Shown one piece after another: positions 24,669 through 32,309 of a stretch of DNA of 36,404 nucleotides. Under the pieces are notes generated by a model. That model had not been told where the DNA came from and ran no database searches. It saw only the letters and a program-made list of their open reading frames with translations. Made by a program: the position numbers and the translations under genes. Origin of the DNA: Actinomycetes bacterium (GTDB lineage Bacteria > Actinomycetota > Acidimicrobiia > Acidimicrobiales > Ilumatobacteraceae); contig JANXUF010000061.1 in NCBI GenBank assembly GCA_025356335.1, positions 1-36,404 on the forward strand, given 5' to 3'. Positions within the stretch are counted from its first letter, which is position 1; each line of letters begins with the position of its first letter.

Positions 24669-25616
24669 ATGAGCGACTCCCCGGGTTCGGCAATGGCGGC
24701 CGACGAAACGCTGGTGACGTCATCGCGGCTCATCGAGTTGATCGTCACGAAACCCCTCGACATCGCCACGCTGGGTGCCGGTTCGAACGGCTCCGACAGC
24801 TCGGCAACCGCCGCCACCGACACGTTCGAAGCCGCTGCTCACGGCGACTGGCTCGGTGGCTTCGCCCACGGCGGTCTCGTGGCTGCGCAGGCGCTGTGGT
24901 CAGCGTCGGCGACGGTGCCCGCCGGGTTGCGGGTGCATTCCCTGCATGCGTATTTCATCGGAGTCGGCGCGAGCGACCAGCCGATGACGATCCGCGTGAC
25001 CCGACTTCGCGACGGCAAGTCCTTCGCCACCAGGTCCGCCGAGGTCACCCAGAACGGCCGGCTGATTCTCCACCTGGTGTCATCGTTCCATCGCGACGAG
25101 GCCGGTCCCGACTACCAACTGGGCATCGATCGCCGCGTCCCTGCTCCCGAGGACGTCGCTCCATCCGATCACGCGCTGATGGTTCGCCTCCGTGAGCTGC
25201 GCGACCTGGAGTACCGCGAGATCGGCCCGACGCCGCTGCGCGGCGACGGGACCTTTCGCGCCACGAGACGGGCCTGGGTGCGGATCGACGCCCCGCTCCC
25301 TGACGATCCGCGGCTTCATCCCTGCATCTTGACGGTGATCTCCGACGTCGGAACGGTGATGGCCGCACGCCTGCCGATCATGCGCAACGTCGCCTGGCAG
25401 TCGGTGGGGGCCGCCAGCCTCGATCACACCATGTGGTTCCATCGCCCGATCCGGGCCGACGCATGGAACCTGTACGAGATCCAGACCCTGAGCGCCCAGC
25501 GGTCGAGGAGCCTCATCCGCGGGACGATGCACGCCCAGAACGGAGAGCTCGGCGTGTCGCTCGTGCAAGAGGTGTTGATCCGCCCGCCGAGTGCCGCCCA
25601 CGCAGGCAGCCGCTGA
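24669..25616 (+). CDS. Acyl-CoA thioesterase II (TesB-like)
   Basis: This 315-residue double-hotdog thioesterase has VHSLHAYFIGVG in the first domain and ASLDHTMWFHRP in the second, with D252 as the likely catalytic aspartate of TesB enzymes. It would hydrolyse acyl-CoA and may relieve CoA trapping by slow intermediates. It begins one base after the ligase stop, so co-expression is very likely. It is the third thioesterase-like protein in the window, an unusually high number. Confidence 0.9.
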   Translation: MSDSPGSAMAADETLVTSSRLIELIVTKPLDIATLGAGSNGSDSSATAATDTFEAAAHGDWLGGFAHGGLVAAQALWSASATVPAGLRVHSLHAYFIGVGASDQPMTIRVTRLRDGKSFATRSAEVTQNGRLILHLVSSFHRDEAGPDYQLGIDRRVPAPEDVAPSDHALMVRLRELRDLEYREIGPTPLRGDGTFRATRRAWVRIDAPLPDDPRLHPCILTVISDVGTVMAARLPIMRNVAWQSVGAASLDHTMWFHRPIRADAWNLYEIQTLSAQRSRSLIRGTMHAQNGELGVSLVQEVLIRPPSAAHAGSR

Positions 25617-25685
25617 GTCCGCTGACACTGCAACCGTGGCCGGATGATCTCGGCGACGTGGGCGAGCGGCGGTGATCTCGAAGCG

Positions 25686-26303
25686 ATGGAACTGTTGCTG
25701 ATCCGCCACGGTCTGCCCGTGGGCATCATCACCGCTGACGGCGTGGCCGACCCTCCGTTGAGCGATGCCGGGGTCGACCAGGCCCGGCGGCTCGCCCAGT
25801 ACCTGACGGACGAGCACATCGACGCCATCTGGTCATCGCCGTTGCGGCGCGCCGCCGAGACGGCGGAGGTGATCGCCGCTCAGCTAGGTCTGACGGTGTC
25901 CTACGCCGACGGGCTCGCAGAATCGGATCGAGGATCCGCGAGCTACATCCCGATGGAGGAGCTTCGCGCCGACAACGACGAGCGCTGGCGCATGGTGATC
26001 GAACGGATGCGATCACGTGCCGCCTGCGACGATGCCGAGCTGGCGTTTCGTGCCGTCGTCGTCGAGACAGTCGAACGGATCATCGATGCCAATCCCGGCA
26101 AGCGGGTGATCGCTGTCTGCCACGCAGGGGTGATCAACGCCTACTTCGGGGCGATCACCGAGATCAACCGGCCACTGTGGTTCGACCCTGGCTACACGAG
26201 CATCAACCGGGTGCTCGCATCCCGGCATCGCGATCGAGGCATCGGCGGGCTCAACGAGCTTGCCCACCTGCGATCGCGCCGGACCGAAACCGCCATCTCG
26301 TGA
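25686..26303 (+). CDS. Histidine phosphatase family protein (phosphoglycerate mutase-like)
   Basis: This 205-residue protein carries the signature LIRHG at 5-9 with catalytic H8, the helper region SSPLRRAAETAEVIA and the second histidine in VCHAGVINAYF. The family removes or moves phosphate groups on small molecules or proteins. Its presence with an APH-type kinase in one cluster hints at a phosphorylated intermediate, but this is speculative. It starts 69 bp after the thioesterase and overlaps the next gene as GTGA. Confidence 0.88.
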   Translation: MELLLIRHGLPVGIITADGVADPPLSDAGVDQARRLAQYLTDEHIDAIWSSPLRRAAETAEVIAAQLGLTVSYADGLAESDRGSASYIPMEELRADNDERWRMVIERMRSRAACDDAELAFRAVVVETVERIIDANPGKRVIAVCHAGVINAYFGAITEINRPLWFDPGYTSINRVLASRHRDRGIGGLNELAHLRSRRTETAIS

Positions 26304-26971
26304 ACATCGAACCCGTGAGCCCGGACGTGCAGGTCGCCATCGCAGACCACATCATGACGATCACGATGAACCGCCCGCACGTCCGCAATGCGATGACCCC
26401 CTCGATGGCAACCGCCATCGGTGAGGCACTCGATCGCGCCGATGGCGACGAAACTGTACGAGCGGTCGTCGTGACCGGCACAGGCACCGCCTTTTGTTCG
26501 GGCGGCGATTTGCGCCTCGTCGAGCAGGGCTCATCGATTCATTCGGCGACGCATCCCGAGTGGGGCTTCGGCGGGATGCGCCACCACTTCGTCGGCACCC
26601 CGATCATCGCCGCGGTCAACGGCGCAGCGATCGGGGGCGGTTTCGAGATGTGCCTCGCCTCCGATCTCGTGGTCGCCTCGGAACGTGCCTTCTTCAGGCT
26701 GCCGGAGGTGATCAGCGGCGTCGGCTCCAACGCCGGTGGGGCGGCGCGCCTTGCCCGCCAGCTCCCCCTGAAAGTCGCACTGGAGATGGTGTTGACCGGC
26801 CGTTCCGTTGACGCCATGACGGCACAACGGTGGGGCCTGGTGAATCGTGTGGTCGAGCATCGCAACGTGCTTGATGCGGCGATGTCGCTCGCCCTCGAGA
26901 TCGCCAGGCTGCCACCTGAGGCTGTGCTCTCGGCCAAGCGAACGGCCTACGGCGCCCCGTCGGACGCCTGA
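26300..26971 (+). CDS. Enoyl-CoA hydratase/isomerase family protein, short at the C-terminus
   Basis: This 223-residue crotonase-fold protein has the oxyanion-hole elements GGDLRLVEQ and NGAAIGGGFEMCLASDLVVA and an acidic residue in LPEVISGVGSNAGG. Family members are usually about 255-265 residues; this one stops soon after LPPEAVLSAKR, so the terminal trimerisation helix is missing or shortened. It may still be active. The GTG at 26300 overlaps the phosphatase stop. The gene converges on the minus-strand gene at 26987 with a 15-bp gap. Confidence 0.85.
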   Translation: MNIEPVSPDVQVAIADHIMTITMNRPHVRNAMTPSMATAIGEALDRADGDETVRAVVVTGTGTAFCSGGDLRLVEQGSSIHSATHPEWGFGGMRHHFVGTPIIAAVNGAAIGGGFEMCLASDLVVASERAFFRLPEVISGVGSNAGGAARLARQLPLKVALEMVLTGRSVDAMTAQRWGLVNRVVEHRNVLDAAMSLALEIARLPPEAVLSAKRTAYGAPSDA

Positions 26972-26986
26972 AGGCCTGCCCGCAGC

Positions 26987-27985
26987 TCAACTCGGAGGGC
27001 TGCCGAGGCGCTGCATCTCGTAGAAATCGCCGTGCCAGTTGTACTCGCCCCATCCGACCTCGCCGTCGCCAGTCGTCCACTTGACGACAGCGAGGAAGCC
27101 GACACCGCCTGGGTAGAAGCTGACCGGTTTTCCCGTGAAGACGTGCGTCCGGCCCTTTTCGTCCTCCAACTCGTACACCAGTTTGGTCGTCGCCCAGTTG
27201 TCGGCGTAGGTGTAGCGGCCCTCGCCGTGTTTGACACCGAGCAGTTCGCCGTGATCGATGATGTAAGCGTTGTGGACGAGTCCGCGGCGAAGATCGCTCC
27301 ATTCGTTACGGGTCTGGACGAAGAAGCTGAACGATTGCCCGCTGGGTCCGAAGCTGCCGTAGTCGAAGTTGCCCGACATCGGAATTCCGTATCCCGACGT
27401 CGTTTCTGGGCGTGGGCTCCAGGAGTGATCGCGTGGTGCCGGCCAGTCGACCGGGTAGTCCGTGCCTCGCACCCGTACGGTGCCGGTGACGTGCATCATC
27501 TGGTCGATGTGCCCGTGGCGGATGGCCGACGAGGCGTGCGACGCAGTTCCACTCTGACCGATGTGCACCGGCGGCATCATCGCCCGATAATGCAGGTCGA
27601 ACATCGTTCCCTCGTCGCCGTCGTAGCGAACGTGCCATTCCTGCATCGGCTTGGTCATCGTGACCGCCATCCCGTTGAGCAGGTGGTAGTCGTCGAGGTT
27701 GGACACCGGCATCGGCACGTGGTGGCGCTCGTCCTTGTACAGCACACCGAGGGTGCCGGCGCGCATGTCGGGGTTGTTGAACACGAAGCATGTCGTGTTG
27801 ACGACGTTGAGATTCGTGCGGAACGCCGCTCTCAGGTGGCACCGCATCGCCTGCTCCGGAATGGTCCACGAGAACCAGTTGGTCTCCAGCCAGCGGTACT
27901 CGCGATAGCGGGGCTGGTGAAAGTACATGTCCTGGCGGGTGACCATCGCGTCCGGTCCGGTCGCTAATTGTCGAAGAGACGTCAT
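26987..27985 (-). CDS. Beta-rich protein with RDHSWSPR motif (DUF7064/DUF7065-like), copy 2
   Basis: This 332-residue paralogue of the protein at 11561-12553 keeps RDHSWSPR (185-192), YRWLETNWFSW, VTMTKPMQEW, DLHYRAM, VYELEDEKGRTHVF and the GWGEYNWHG C-terminus. The ATG at 27985 is chosen because both copies then start MTS and align from the N-terminus. No Shine-Dalgarno sequence precedes it, and a -10-like TAGTAT lies eight bases upstream, so the transcript may be leaderless. Unlike copy 1 it is not next to a P450. Function unknown; a ligand-binding or hydratase-like role on a hydrophobic compound is a guess from distant similarity. Confidence 0.7.
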   Translation of the reverse strand: MTSLRQLATGPDAMVTRQDMYFHQPRYREYRWLETNWFSWTIPEQAMRCHLRAAFRTNLNVVNTTCFVFNNPDMRAGTLGVLYKDERHHVPMPVSNLDDYHLLNGMAVTMTKPMQEWHVRYDGDEGTMFDLHYRAMMPPVHIGQSGTASHASSAIRHGHIDQMMHVTGTVRVRGTDYPVDWPAPRDHSWSPRPETTSGYGIPMSGNFDYGSFGPSGQSFSFFVQTRNEWSDLRRGLVHNAYIIDHGELLGVKHGEGRYTYADNWATTKLVYELEDEKGRTHVFTGKPVSFYPGGVGFLAVVKWTTGDGEVGWGEYNWHGDFYEMQRLGSPPS

Positions 27986-28021
27986 GTAGGTGAATACTAG
28001 ACCAAAAGGTCGGGCAGTCGA
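27985..28021 (-). promoter_or_regulatory. Promoter and operator of the second RDHSWSPR gene
   Basis: On the minus strand, TCGACT (28021-28016), a 16-bp spacer and TAGTAT (27999-27994) resemble -35 and -10 boxes. GACC-AAAA-GGTC (28000-28011) is a perfect palindrome inside the spacer. Bases 27985-28005 match the box at 21308-21328 at 18 of 21 positions. Confidence 0.5.
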
Positions 28022-28115
28022 CGGGTCGAATCGACCGTCGGCGGGCGCGACCGTGGCATGCGGCGCGATCGGCGTCGGGGCTTGGCCGAGCGCCGATCGC
28101 ACCGTCACCAGATCG

Positions 28116-28937
28116 CTATTCGGTGAATTGCATCATCACGCCGAGGTTGTCCTCCGGCTTGGTGGCCAAGGTGTCGGTGCGGTCGCCTTCGACGAGGGTG
28201 ATCCCGTGCTCGGCGAAGTGCGTGCTCAGCGCGTCGAGACTGTCGACCTTGAACGTCGCGGTGCGGATGCGCACCTTGTTCTTGTCGATGAAGTCGGAGA
28301 TCACGCCGTCGCCGGTGGGGCTTAACAGCTCCATCGTGTAGCCCGATTCCCCCAACTTGACCCCGATCGCCGAGGCGTGCAGCTTCGGACGATCTTCCTG
28401 GTAGACCACGTCGGCGCCATCGATGAGATCGGTGAAGAACCGAGCGGCGTCCTCGCCGTCTTTGACGACGGCCGTGTAGCCGACCATCTTCTCGGCTCCG
28501 ATGCCAGCGGGATCGATCGTCTTGTCCCAATCGGCGCGGTCCTCCAACTGGATGGAGAAATACGTCGCGCGCGGATCGGTGAAGGCCCAGCGGCGGTCCG
28601 GATCGAGTTCGATGTCGACGAGGGGAATGTTCTTGGACCGGAACGTCTCGATGCATTCTTCGAGGTTCGGCACCCGCCACAGGACGGCCTGCCAGTTCGC
28701 TCCGTATCGGCTGTACTGCTTGCCGAATGACTGTTCGGGGTCGCCCGGCGTGAAGATCTCCACCGTCATCGAACCCAGTTTGAACACAAAGTTGTCGTAT
28801 GGCCCGAACACCTTTCTGAACGTTCGAAAGTCCTTGCCGCCGTAGACTCGCTCGTAGAACTCGAGCGCCTGGTCCGTGTCCGGCAGGAGTTGGTTGATGT
28901 GGTCGATCTCCAGCACTTGCAGTTGCGCGTTCGCCAT
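28116..28937 (-). CDS. Two-domain VOC-family protein (extradiol/4-HPPD-like)
   Basis: This 273-residue protein has two VOC domains. The N-terminal one starts with LEIDHINQLLPD (H13) and ends with TVEIFTP (E60); the C-terminal one starts near VGYTAVVKD and includes GYTMELLSPTGDG. The tandem layout is like extradiol dioxygenases and 4-hydroxyphenylpyruvate dioxygenases, but the metal set cannot be confirmed by eye. GGAGG lies six bases before the ATG at 28937. It is divergent from the cyclase gene, with two palindromes between them, so both may be controlled together. Confidence 0.78.
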   Translation of the reverse strand: MANAQLQVLEIDHINQLLPDTDQALEFYERVYGGKDFRTFRKVFGPYDNFVFKLGSMTVEIFTPGDPEQSFGKQYSRYGANWQAVLWRVPNLEECIETFRSKNIPLVDIELDPDRRWAFTDPRATYFSIQLEDRADWDKTIDPAGIGAEKMVGYTAVVKDGEDAARFFTDLIDGADVVYQEDRPKLHASAIGVKLGESGYTMELLSPTGDGVISDFIDKNKVRIRTATFKVDSLDALSTHFAEHGITLVEGDRTDTLATKPEDNLGVMMQFTE

Positions 28938-28989
28938 CGTTGTCCTCCACGTGGTGTCTTCCCCAAAAGACTCCCCTTCGGGGAACAAG

Positions 28990-29006
28990 GAACTGTACTT
29001 CAGTTC
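28990..29006. promoter_or_regulatory. Palindrome GAACTG-TACTT-CAGTTC
   Basis: Perfect 6-bp arms surround a 5-bp centre in the 148-bp divergent promoter region of the VOC and cyclase genes. It is a candidate operator nearer the VOC gene. Confidence 0.4.
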
Positions 29007-29051
29007 TTGCTAACGTGCATCTTTTGCCGACCAGGTTAAAGAGAAAATGTT

Positions 29052-29065
29052 GGACCGTTCGGTCC
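29052..29065. promoter_or_regulatory. Palindrome GGACCG-TT-CGGTCC (TetR-like operator)
   Basis: Perfect 6-bp arms around TT lie 20 bp upstream of the cyclase ATG. GACCG..CGGTC is a typical operator shape for TetR-family repressors, yet no TetR gene is present in the window, so the regulator would lie elsewhere. Confidence 0.5.
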
Positions 29066-29085
29066 GCTGCTACCGAGGGGTCACC

Positions 29086-30156
29086 ATGTCCGCCGAGACG
29101 TCCGCCACATGCTCCAGAGATGTCGACCAGATTCGGTTCGACGACGAGTTCTTCGATGCCCCGGCAATCGCTGCCGGCTCGGCGTGGGTTCCAGGACCCT
29201 ACGGACCCGACGACGAACGGGGAACGTTCAACGAGGTGACCCCGGTGACGACGGCGCGGGCGCTTGCGATGCTCGACCTTCGCCGACCGGTGAAGACGTA
29301 CAACCTCAGTGAGACGCTGTTCAACGGCTTTCCTGCATTCGGTGACCGCAGCTACGACCAGACGCTGTACATCACCGGGTTCGCCCCGTCGGAGGGTTTC
29401 GAAGGGACGGTGTCCACGCCTGATGCCATCGGCCCGTCGCTGATCTGCAGCATGGAGGAGCGTGTGAGGCTCACTTACAACATGGGGACGAAGATCAACG
29501 GTCTCCATCATGTCGGCATCGGCGGCATGTTCTACAACGGGTCCAGAGGCAGCGAGATCGCCCGGACGTGGGGGACGACGAAGCTCGGCAACGAAGCCCA
29601 GGGCCCGATCGTCACGCGCGGTGTACTCGTCGACGTGCTCGGCTACAAAGTGGCAGTCGGCGTAACTGCCGACTACGAGACGCTGCCGAACGGACAACCC
29701 TTGCTGCGTGACGCCTACCGCATCACCGTCGAGGACATCGAAACAGTCCTCGAATGGGAGGGCGTCAGCGCGCCGATCGGCCCTGGTGATGTCGTGCTGT
29801 TGCGGACCGGATGGCGCCAGTTGATCACCGCCGACCCCGAGCGCTACCTGAGCATGCGGCAGCCCGGCATCTTCTTGCGGGAATGCCGATATCTCGGCGT
29901 GCGGCGCCCTGCGATCATCGGCGTCGACGTGTGGTACTTCGGTCAGGCGCGCGAGGACGCCAACAACACGATGATGTGCCATCAGGAACTGCCGATGAGA
30001 TTCGGCGTCCGGGTCGGAGAGGGTGTACCCAGCGATGCGCTGGCTGACGATCGCGTCTACGAGTTCGTCTTCATCTACAACCCGACCAACGCCAAAGGGG
30101 CGATTTCCGGGAATGCACCGCCGGTCGCCCTCGGTCAGCCATCGCACCCAGATTGA
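29086..30156 (+). CDS. Cyclase-family protein (KynB/COG1878-like) with altered metal motif
   Basis: This 356-residue protein belongs to the cyclase superfamily that includes kynurenine formamidase. The usual metal motif HxGTHxDxxxH appears here as NMGTKINGLHH: the first histidine is N132, the second K136 and the aspartate N138, while GT and a late histidine remain. The downstream MFYNG and the GDVVLLRTGW and GVDVWYFG strands are family-like. Metal binding and hydrolysis may therefore be lost or changed. GAGGGG lies five bases before the ATG. Confidence 0.82.
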   Translation: MSAETSATCSRDVDQIRFDDEFFDAPAIAAGSAWVPGPYGPDDERGTFNEVTPVTTARALAMLDLRRPVKTYNLSETLFNGFPAFGDRSYDQTLYITGFAPSEGFEGTVSTPDAIGPSLICSMEERVRLTYNMGTKINGLHHVGIGGMFYNGSRGSEIARTWGTTKLGNEAQGPIVTRGVLVDVLGYKVAVGVTADYETLPNGQPLLRDAYRITVEDIETVLEWEGVSAPIGPGDVVLLRTGWRQLITADPERYLSMRQPGIFLRECRYLGVRRPAIIGVDVWYFGQAREDANNTMMCHQELPMRFGVRVGEGVPSDALADDRVYEFVFIYNPTNAKGAISGNAPPVALGQPSHPD

Positions 30157-30157
30157 C

Positions 30158-30188
30158 TGTCCGACATCTGCTCTTCTATTGTCCAACA
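30158..30188. promoter_or_regulatory. Two TGTCC(G/A)ACA sites upstream of the acyl-CoA dehydrogenase
   Basis: TGTCCGACA (30158-30166), a perfect palindrome around one base, and TGTCCAACA (30180-30188) are spaced 22 bp apart, two helical turns. They lie directly before the dehydrogenase gene and are the best-spaced pair of the GTCNGAC family in the window. Confidence 0.5.
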
Positions 30189-30215
30189 GAAGCGCCATGG
30201 AAAGGCTCAGGAGTC

Positions 30216-31379
30216 TTGAACACCCCACCTGATGAGTTCGAAGCATTGCGGGAGGGCGTCCGTAAGGCGTGCTCCCGGTTCCCCGATCACTACTGGCGAG
30301 AACGTGACGAGGCCCACGAATTCCCCTGGGAGTTCTACGAGGCGATGGCCGAGGGTGGCTGGGTCGGCATCGCCATCCCGGAGGAGTACGGCGGTGGGGG
30401 CGGGGGCATCACCGAGGCATCGATTATGCTCGAGGAGGTGGCAGCGTCTGGCGCGGCGATGAACGGCTGTAGTGCGTTGCACCTGTCGATCTTCGGCATG
30501 AATCCGGTGGTAATCCATGGTTCGGAGGAAATGAAGCGCCAGTACCTGCCGCGCGTCGCCAGTGGGGACTTACACGTGGCGTTCGGAGTGACGGAACCGG
30601 ATGCAGGTACCGACACCAGCCGCATTACCACCCGAGCCGTCCGCGACGGCGACCACTACATCGTCACCGGGCGGAAGATCTGGACCACCAAGGCGCTGTA
30701 CTGCGACAAGGTGCTGCTGCTCGTGCGGACACGTGATTCGGAGCCGGGCGAGCGGCCGGTCGAGGGTATGACGTTGCTCCTCGCCAACCTGCAAGATCCC
30801 CACGTCGACATCCGCCCGATTCCCAAGACCGGACGCAACGCCGTGGTGTCGTGCGAAGTCCGCTACGACGAGTTGGTCTGCGACGTCAGCGATCGGGTCG
30901 GAGAGGAGGGGAAGGGCTTCTGGTACATCCTCGACGGTCTCAATCCCGAACGGATCCTCGTTGCTTCGGAGGCGTTGGGGATTGGCAAGGTCGCCTTGGA
31001 ACGTGCCGTGCGCTACGCCTCCGACCGCATCGTGTTCGACCGCCCGATCGGCGCAAACCAGGGCATCGCCTTCCCGCTGGCCGAATCGTACGCACGGCTG
31101 CACGCAGCGGAACTCGTCATCAGGGAAGCATCGGCGCGCTACGACAGCGGCCTGCCGTGCGGAGAACATGCCAACATTGCGAAGTGGTTGGCGGCCGACG
31201 CTGGATACGAAGCGGCCGATCGCGCCGTGCAGACCCTCGGAGGAATGGGCTATGCGAAAGAGTACGACGTCGAGCGCTATTGGCGCGAAGCCCGCCTGAT
31301 GCGCCTCGCCCCGGTCTCGCAGGAGATGGTCCTCAACTACGTCGCCCAGCACGTGTTGCGCCTGCCGCGTTCGTATTGA
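30216..31379 (+). CDS. Acyl-CoA dehydrogenase
   Basis: This flavoprotein of about 387 residues would introduce an alpha-beta double bond in an acyl-CoA. Family motifs include FGVTEPDAGTDTSR, GRKIWTTKAL, RPIGANQGIAFPLAE and QTLGGMGYAKEYDVERYWREAR. At the place where MCAD-type enzymes have YEGT with the catalytic glutamate, this protein reads LAPVSQEM, so the catalytic base may lie elsewhere, as in some actinobacterial subfamilies. The TTG at 30216 gives a normal length; the upstream in-frame TTG at 30153 would place operator sites inside the gene. It overlaps the convergent hydrolase gene by 47 bp. Confidence 0.9.
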   Translation: MNTPPDEFEALREGVRKACSRFPDHYWRERDEAHEFPWEFYEAMAEGGWVGIAIPEEYGGGGGGITEASIMLEEVAASGAAMNGCSALHLSIFGMNPVVIHGSEEMKRQYLPRVASGDLHVAFGVTEPDAGTDTSRITTRAVRDGDHYIVTGRKIWTTKALYCDKVLLLVRTRDSEPGERPVEGMTLLLANLQDPHVDIRPIPKTGRNAVVSCEVRYDELVCDVSDRVGEEGKGFWYILDGLNPERILVASEALGIGKVALERAVRYASDRIVFDRPIGANQGIAFPLAESYARLHAAELVIREASARYDSGLPCGEHANIAKWLAADAGYEAADRAVQTLGGMGYAKEYDVERYWREARLMRLAPVSQEMVLNYVAQHVLRLPRSY

Positions 31380-32301
31380 GGCGATGCCGTCCGAGAAAGT
31401 CGACGATCGCGTCGGCGACGCGTGCGGGATGCTCGACGTGAACGAAATGACCGCTGTCGGCGTAGGCGAGCAGTTCAGCATGCGGGGGTAGAAATCGTGA
31501 GGCGTGGCCGATCGTGCTGCCCATCGCCGGCACCTCGATGATCAGTCCGAGGATCGCCAGCACCGGCATCGGCAGCCCTGGCATGCCGTGAAGCGGGCTC
31601 TCCAGGTCAGTGGGGTTGTACAGGAACTGCTGCAGTGCGGGATCGCCTTTCCATCGCCACCCATCCGGCGACTGGTCGGCGACCGCCTCGGCGATGTGGC
31701 GCAACCAGTCCACCGAGAGCCGGCTGCTGATCTTTGCGCGGCGAGCCGCGAGCGCGTCGAGCGTCGCAGGTCGACGCGTCCGGATGCCATTGCGATGCTC
31801 ATCCAGCCAAACGCGACGTGCGGCGAGTCTGGCGGCTGTCGTCGACCGAAAACCCTCTGCGGCGTCGACTTCGGTCGGGAAGCCGTCGATCGAGACGAGG
31901 TGGCTCACGAGGTCCGGACGGGCGTCGGCGAGCATCGTCAACACCATCGCACCCTTGGAGTGCCCGACGACCGGCACTGCGCCGGACCGCAGGTCTTGGA
32001 TCACGACCATCGCCTCACGGGCGTCTGCGGGCCAGCCGTAGAACGTCGTGAACGCCGAATCGCCGTGTCCACGTTGGTCCCAGCACACGAGCCGGTACCC
32101 CTGGTCGGCCAGGAGCGGTGCAAGCAGATCGAACGTCCTCGCCGTGTCCCCGCCGCCGTGAGCCAACACCACGGGTGAACCGTGTTCGTCGCCCCACTCG
32201 CTGATCGCCAGTCGAACGCCGTCGACATCGAGGAATCGCCGTCGCTCGGGTGCCCGGACGCCGGCAAGGGGAACGGGACCACCGGAGGGGCCGGCGTTCA
32301 C
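31333..32301 (-). CDS. Alpha/beta hydrolase
   Basis: This 322-residue alpha/beta-hydrolase fold enzyme has oxyanion-loop VVLAHGGGDT, nucleophile S115 in the elbow GHSKGAM and the catalytic histidine in DSGHFVHVEHP. A cap region (about 150-230) is rich in Arg and Trp. Such enzymes hydrolyse esters, lactones or ring-cleavage C-C bonds; this one could act on a ring-opened intermediate. The GTG start at 32301 lies eight bases after the GntR stop, so it is co-transcribed with the regulator. Confidence 0.88.
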   Translation of the reverse strand: MNAGPSGGPVPLAGVRAPERRRFLDVDGVRLAISEWGDEHGSPVVLAHGGGDTARTFDLLAPLLADQGYRLVCWDQRGHGDSAFTTFYGWPADAREAMVVIQDLRSGAVPVVGHSKGAMVLTMLADARPDLVSHLVSIDGFPTEVDAAEGFRSTTAARLAARRVWLDEHRNGIRTRRPATLDALAARRAKISSRLSVDWLRHIAEAVADQSPDGWRWKGDPALQQFLYNPTDLESPLHGMPGLPMPVLAILGLIIEVPAMGSTIGHASRFLPPHAELLAYADSGHFVHVEHPARVADAIVDFLGRHRLNTNAAGATRAGRRS

Positions 32302-32309
32302 CTGTGCCT

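Noticed and set aside
23360..24823. Long minus-strand frame across the acyl-CoA ligase
   Set aside because: It is antisense to a well-supported ligase, with no domain or ribosome binding site.
28105..30246. A 713-codon open frame on the minus strand
   Set aside because: It lies antisense to the cyclase gene and out of frame with the VOC gene. It is Arg/His-rich with no recognisable domain, as expected for the antisense of GC-rich coding DNA.
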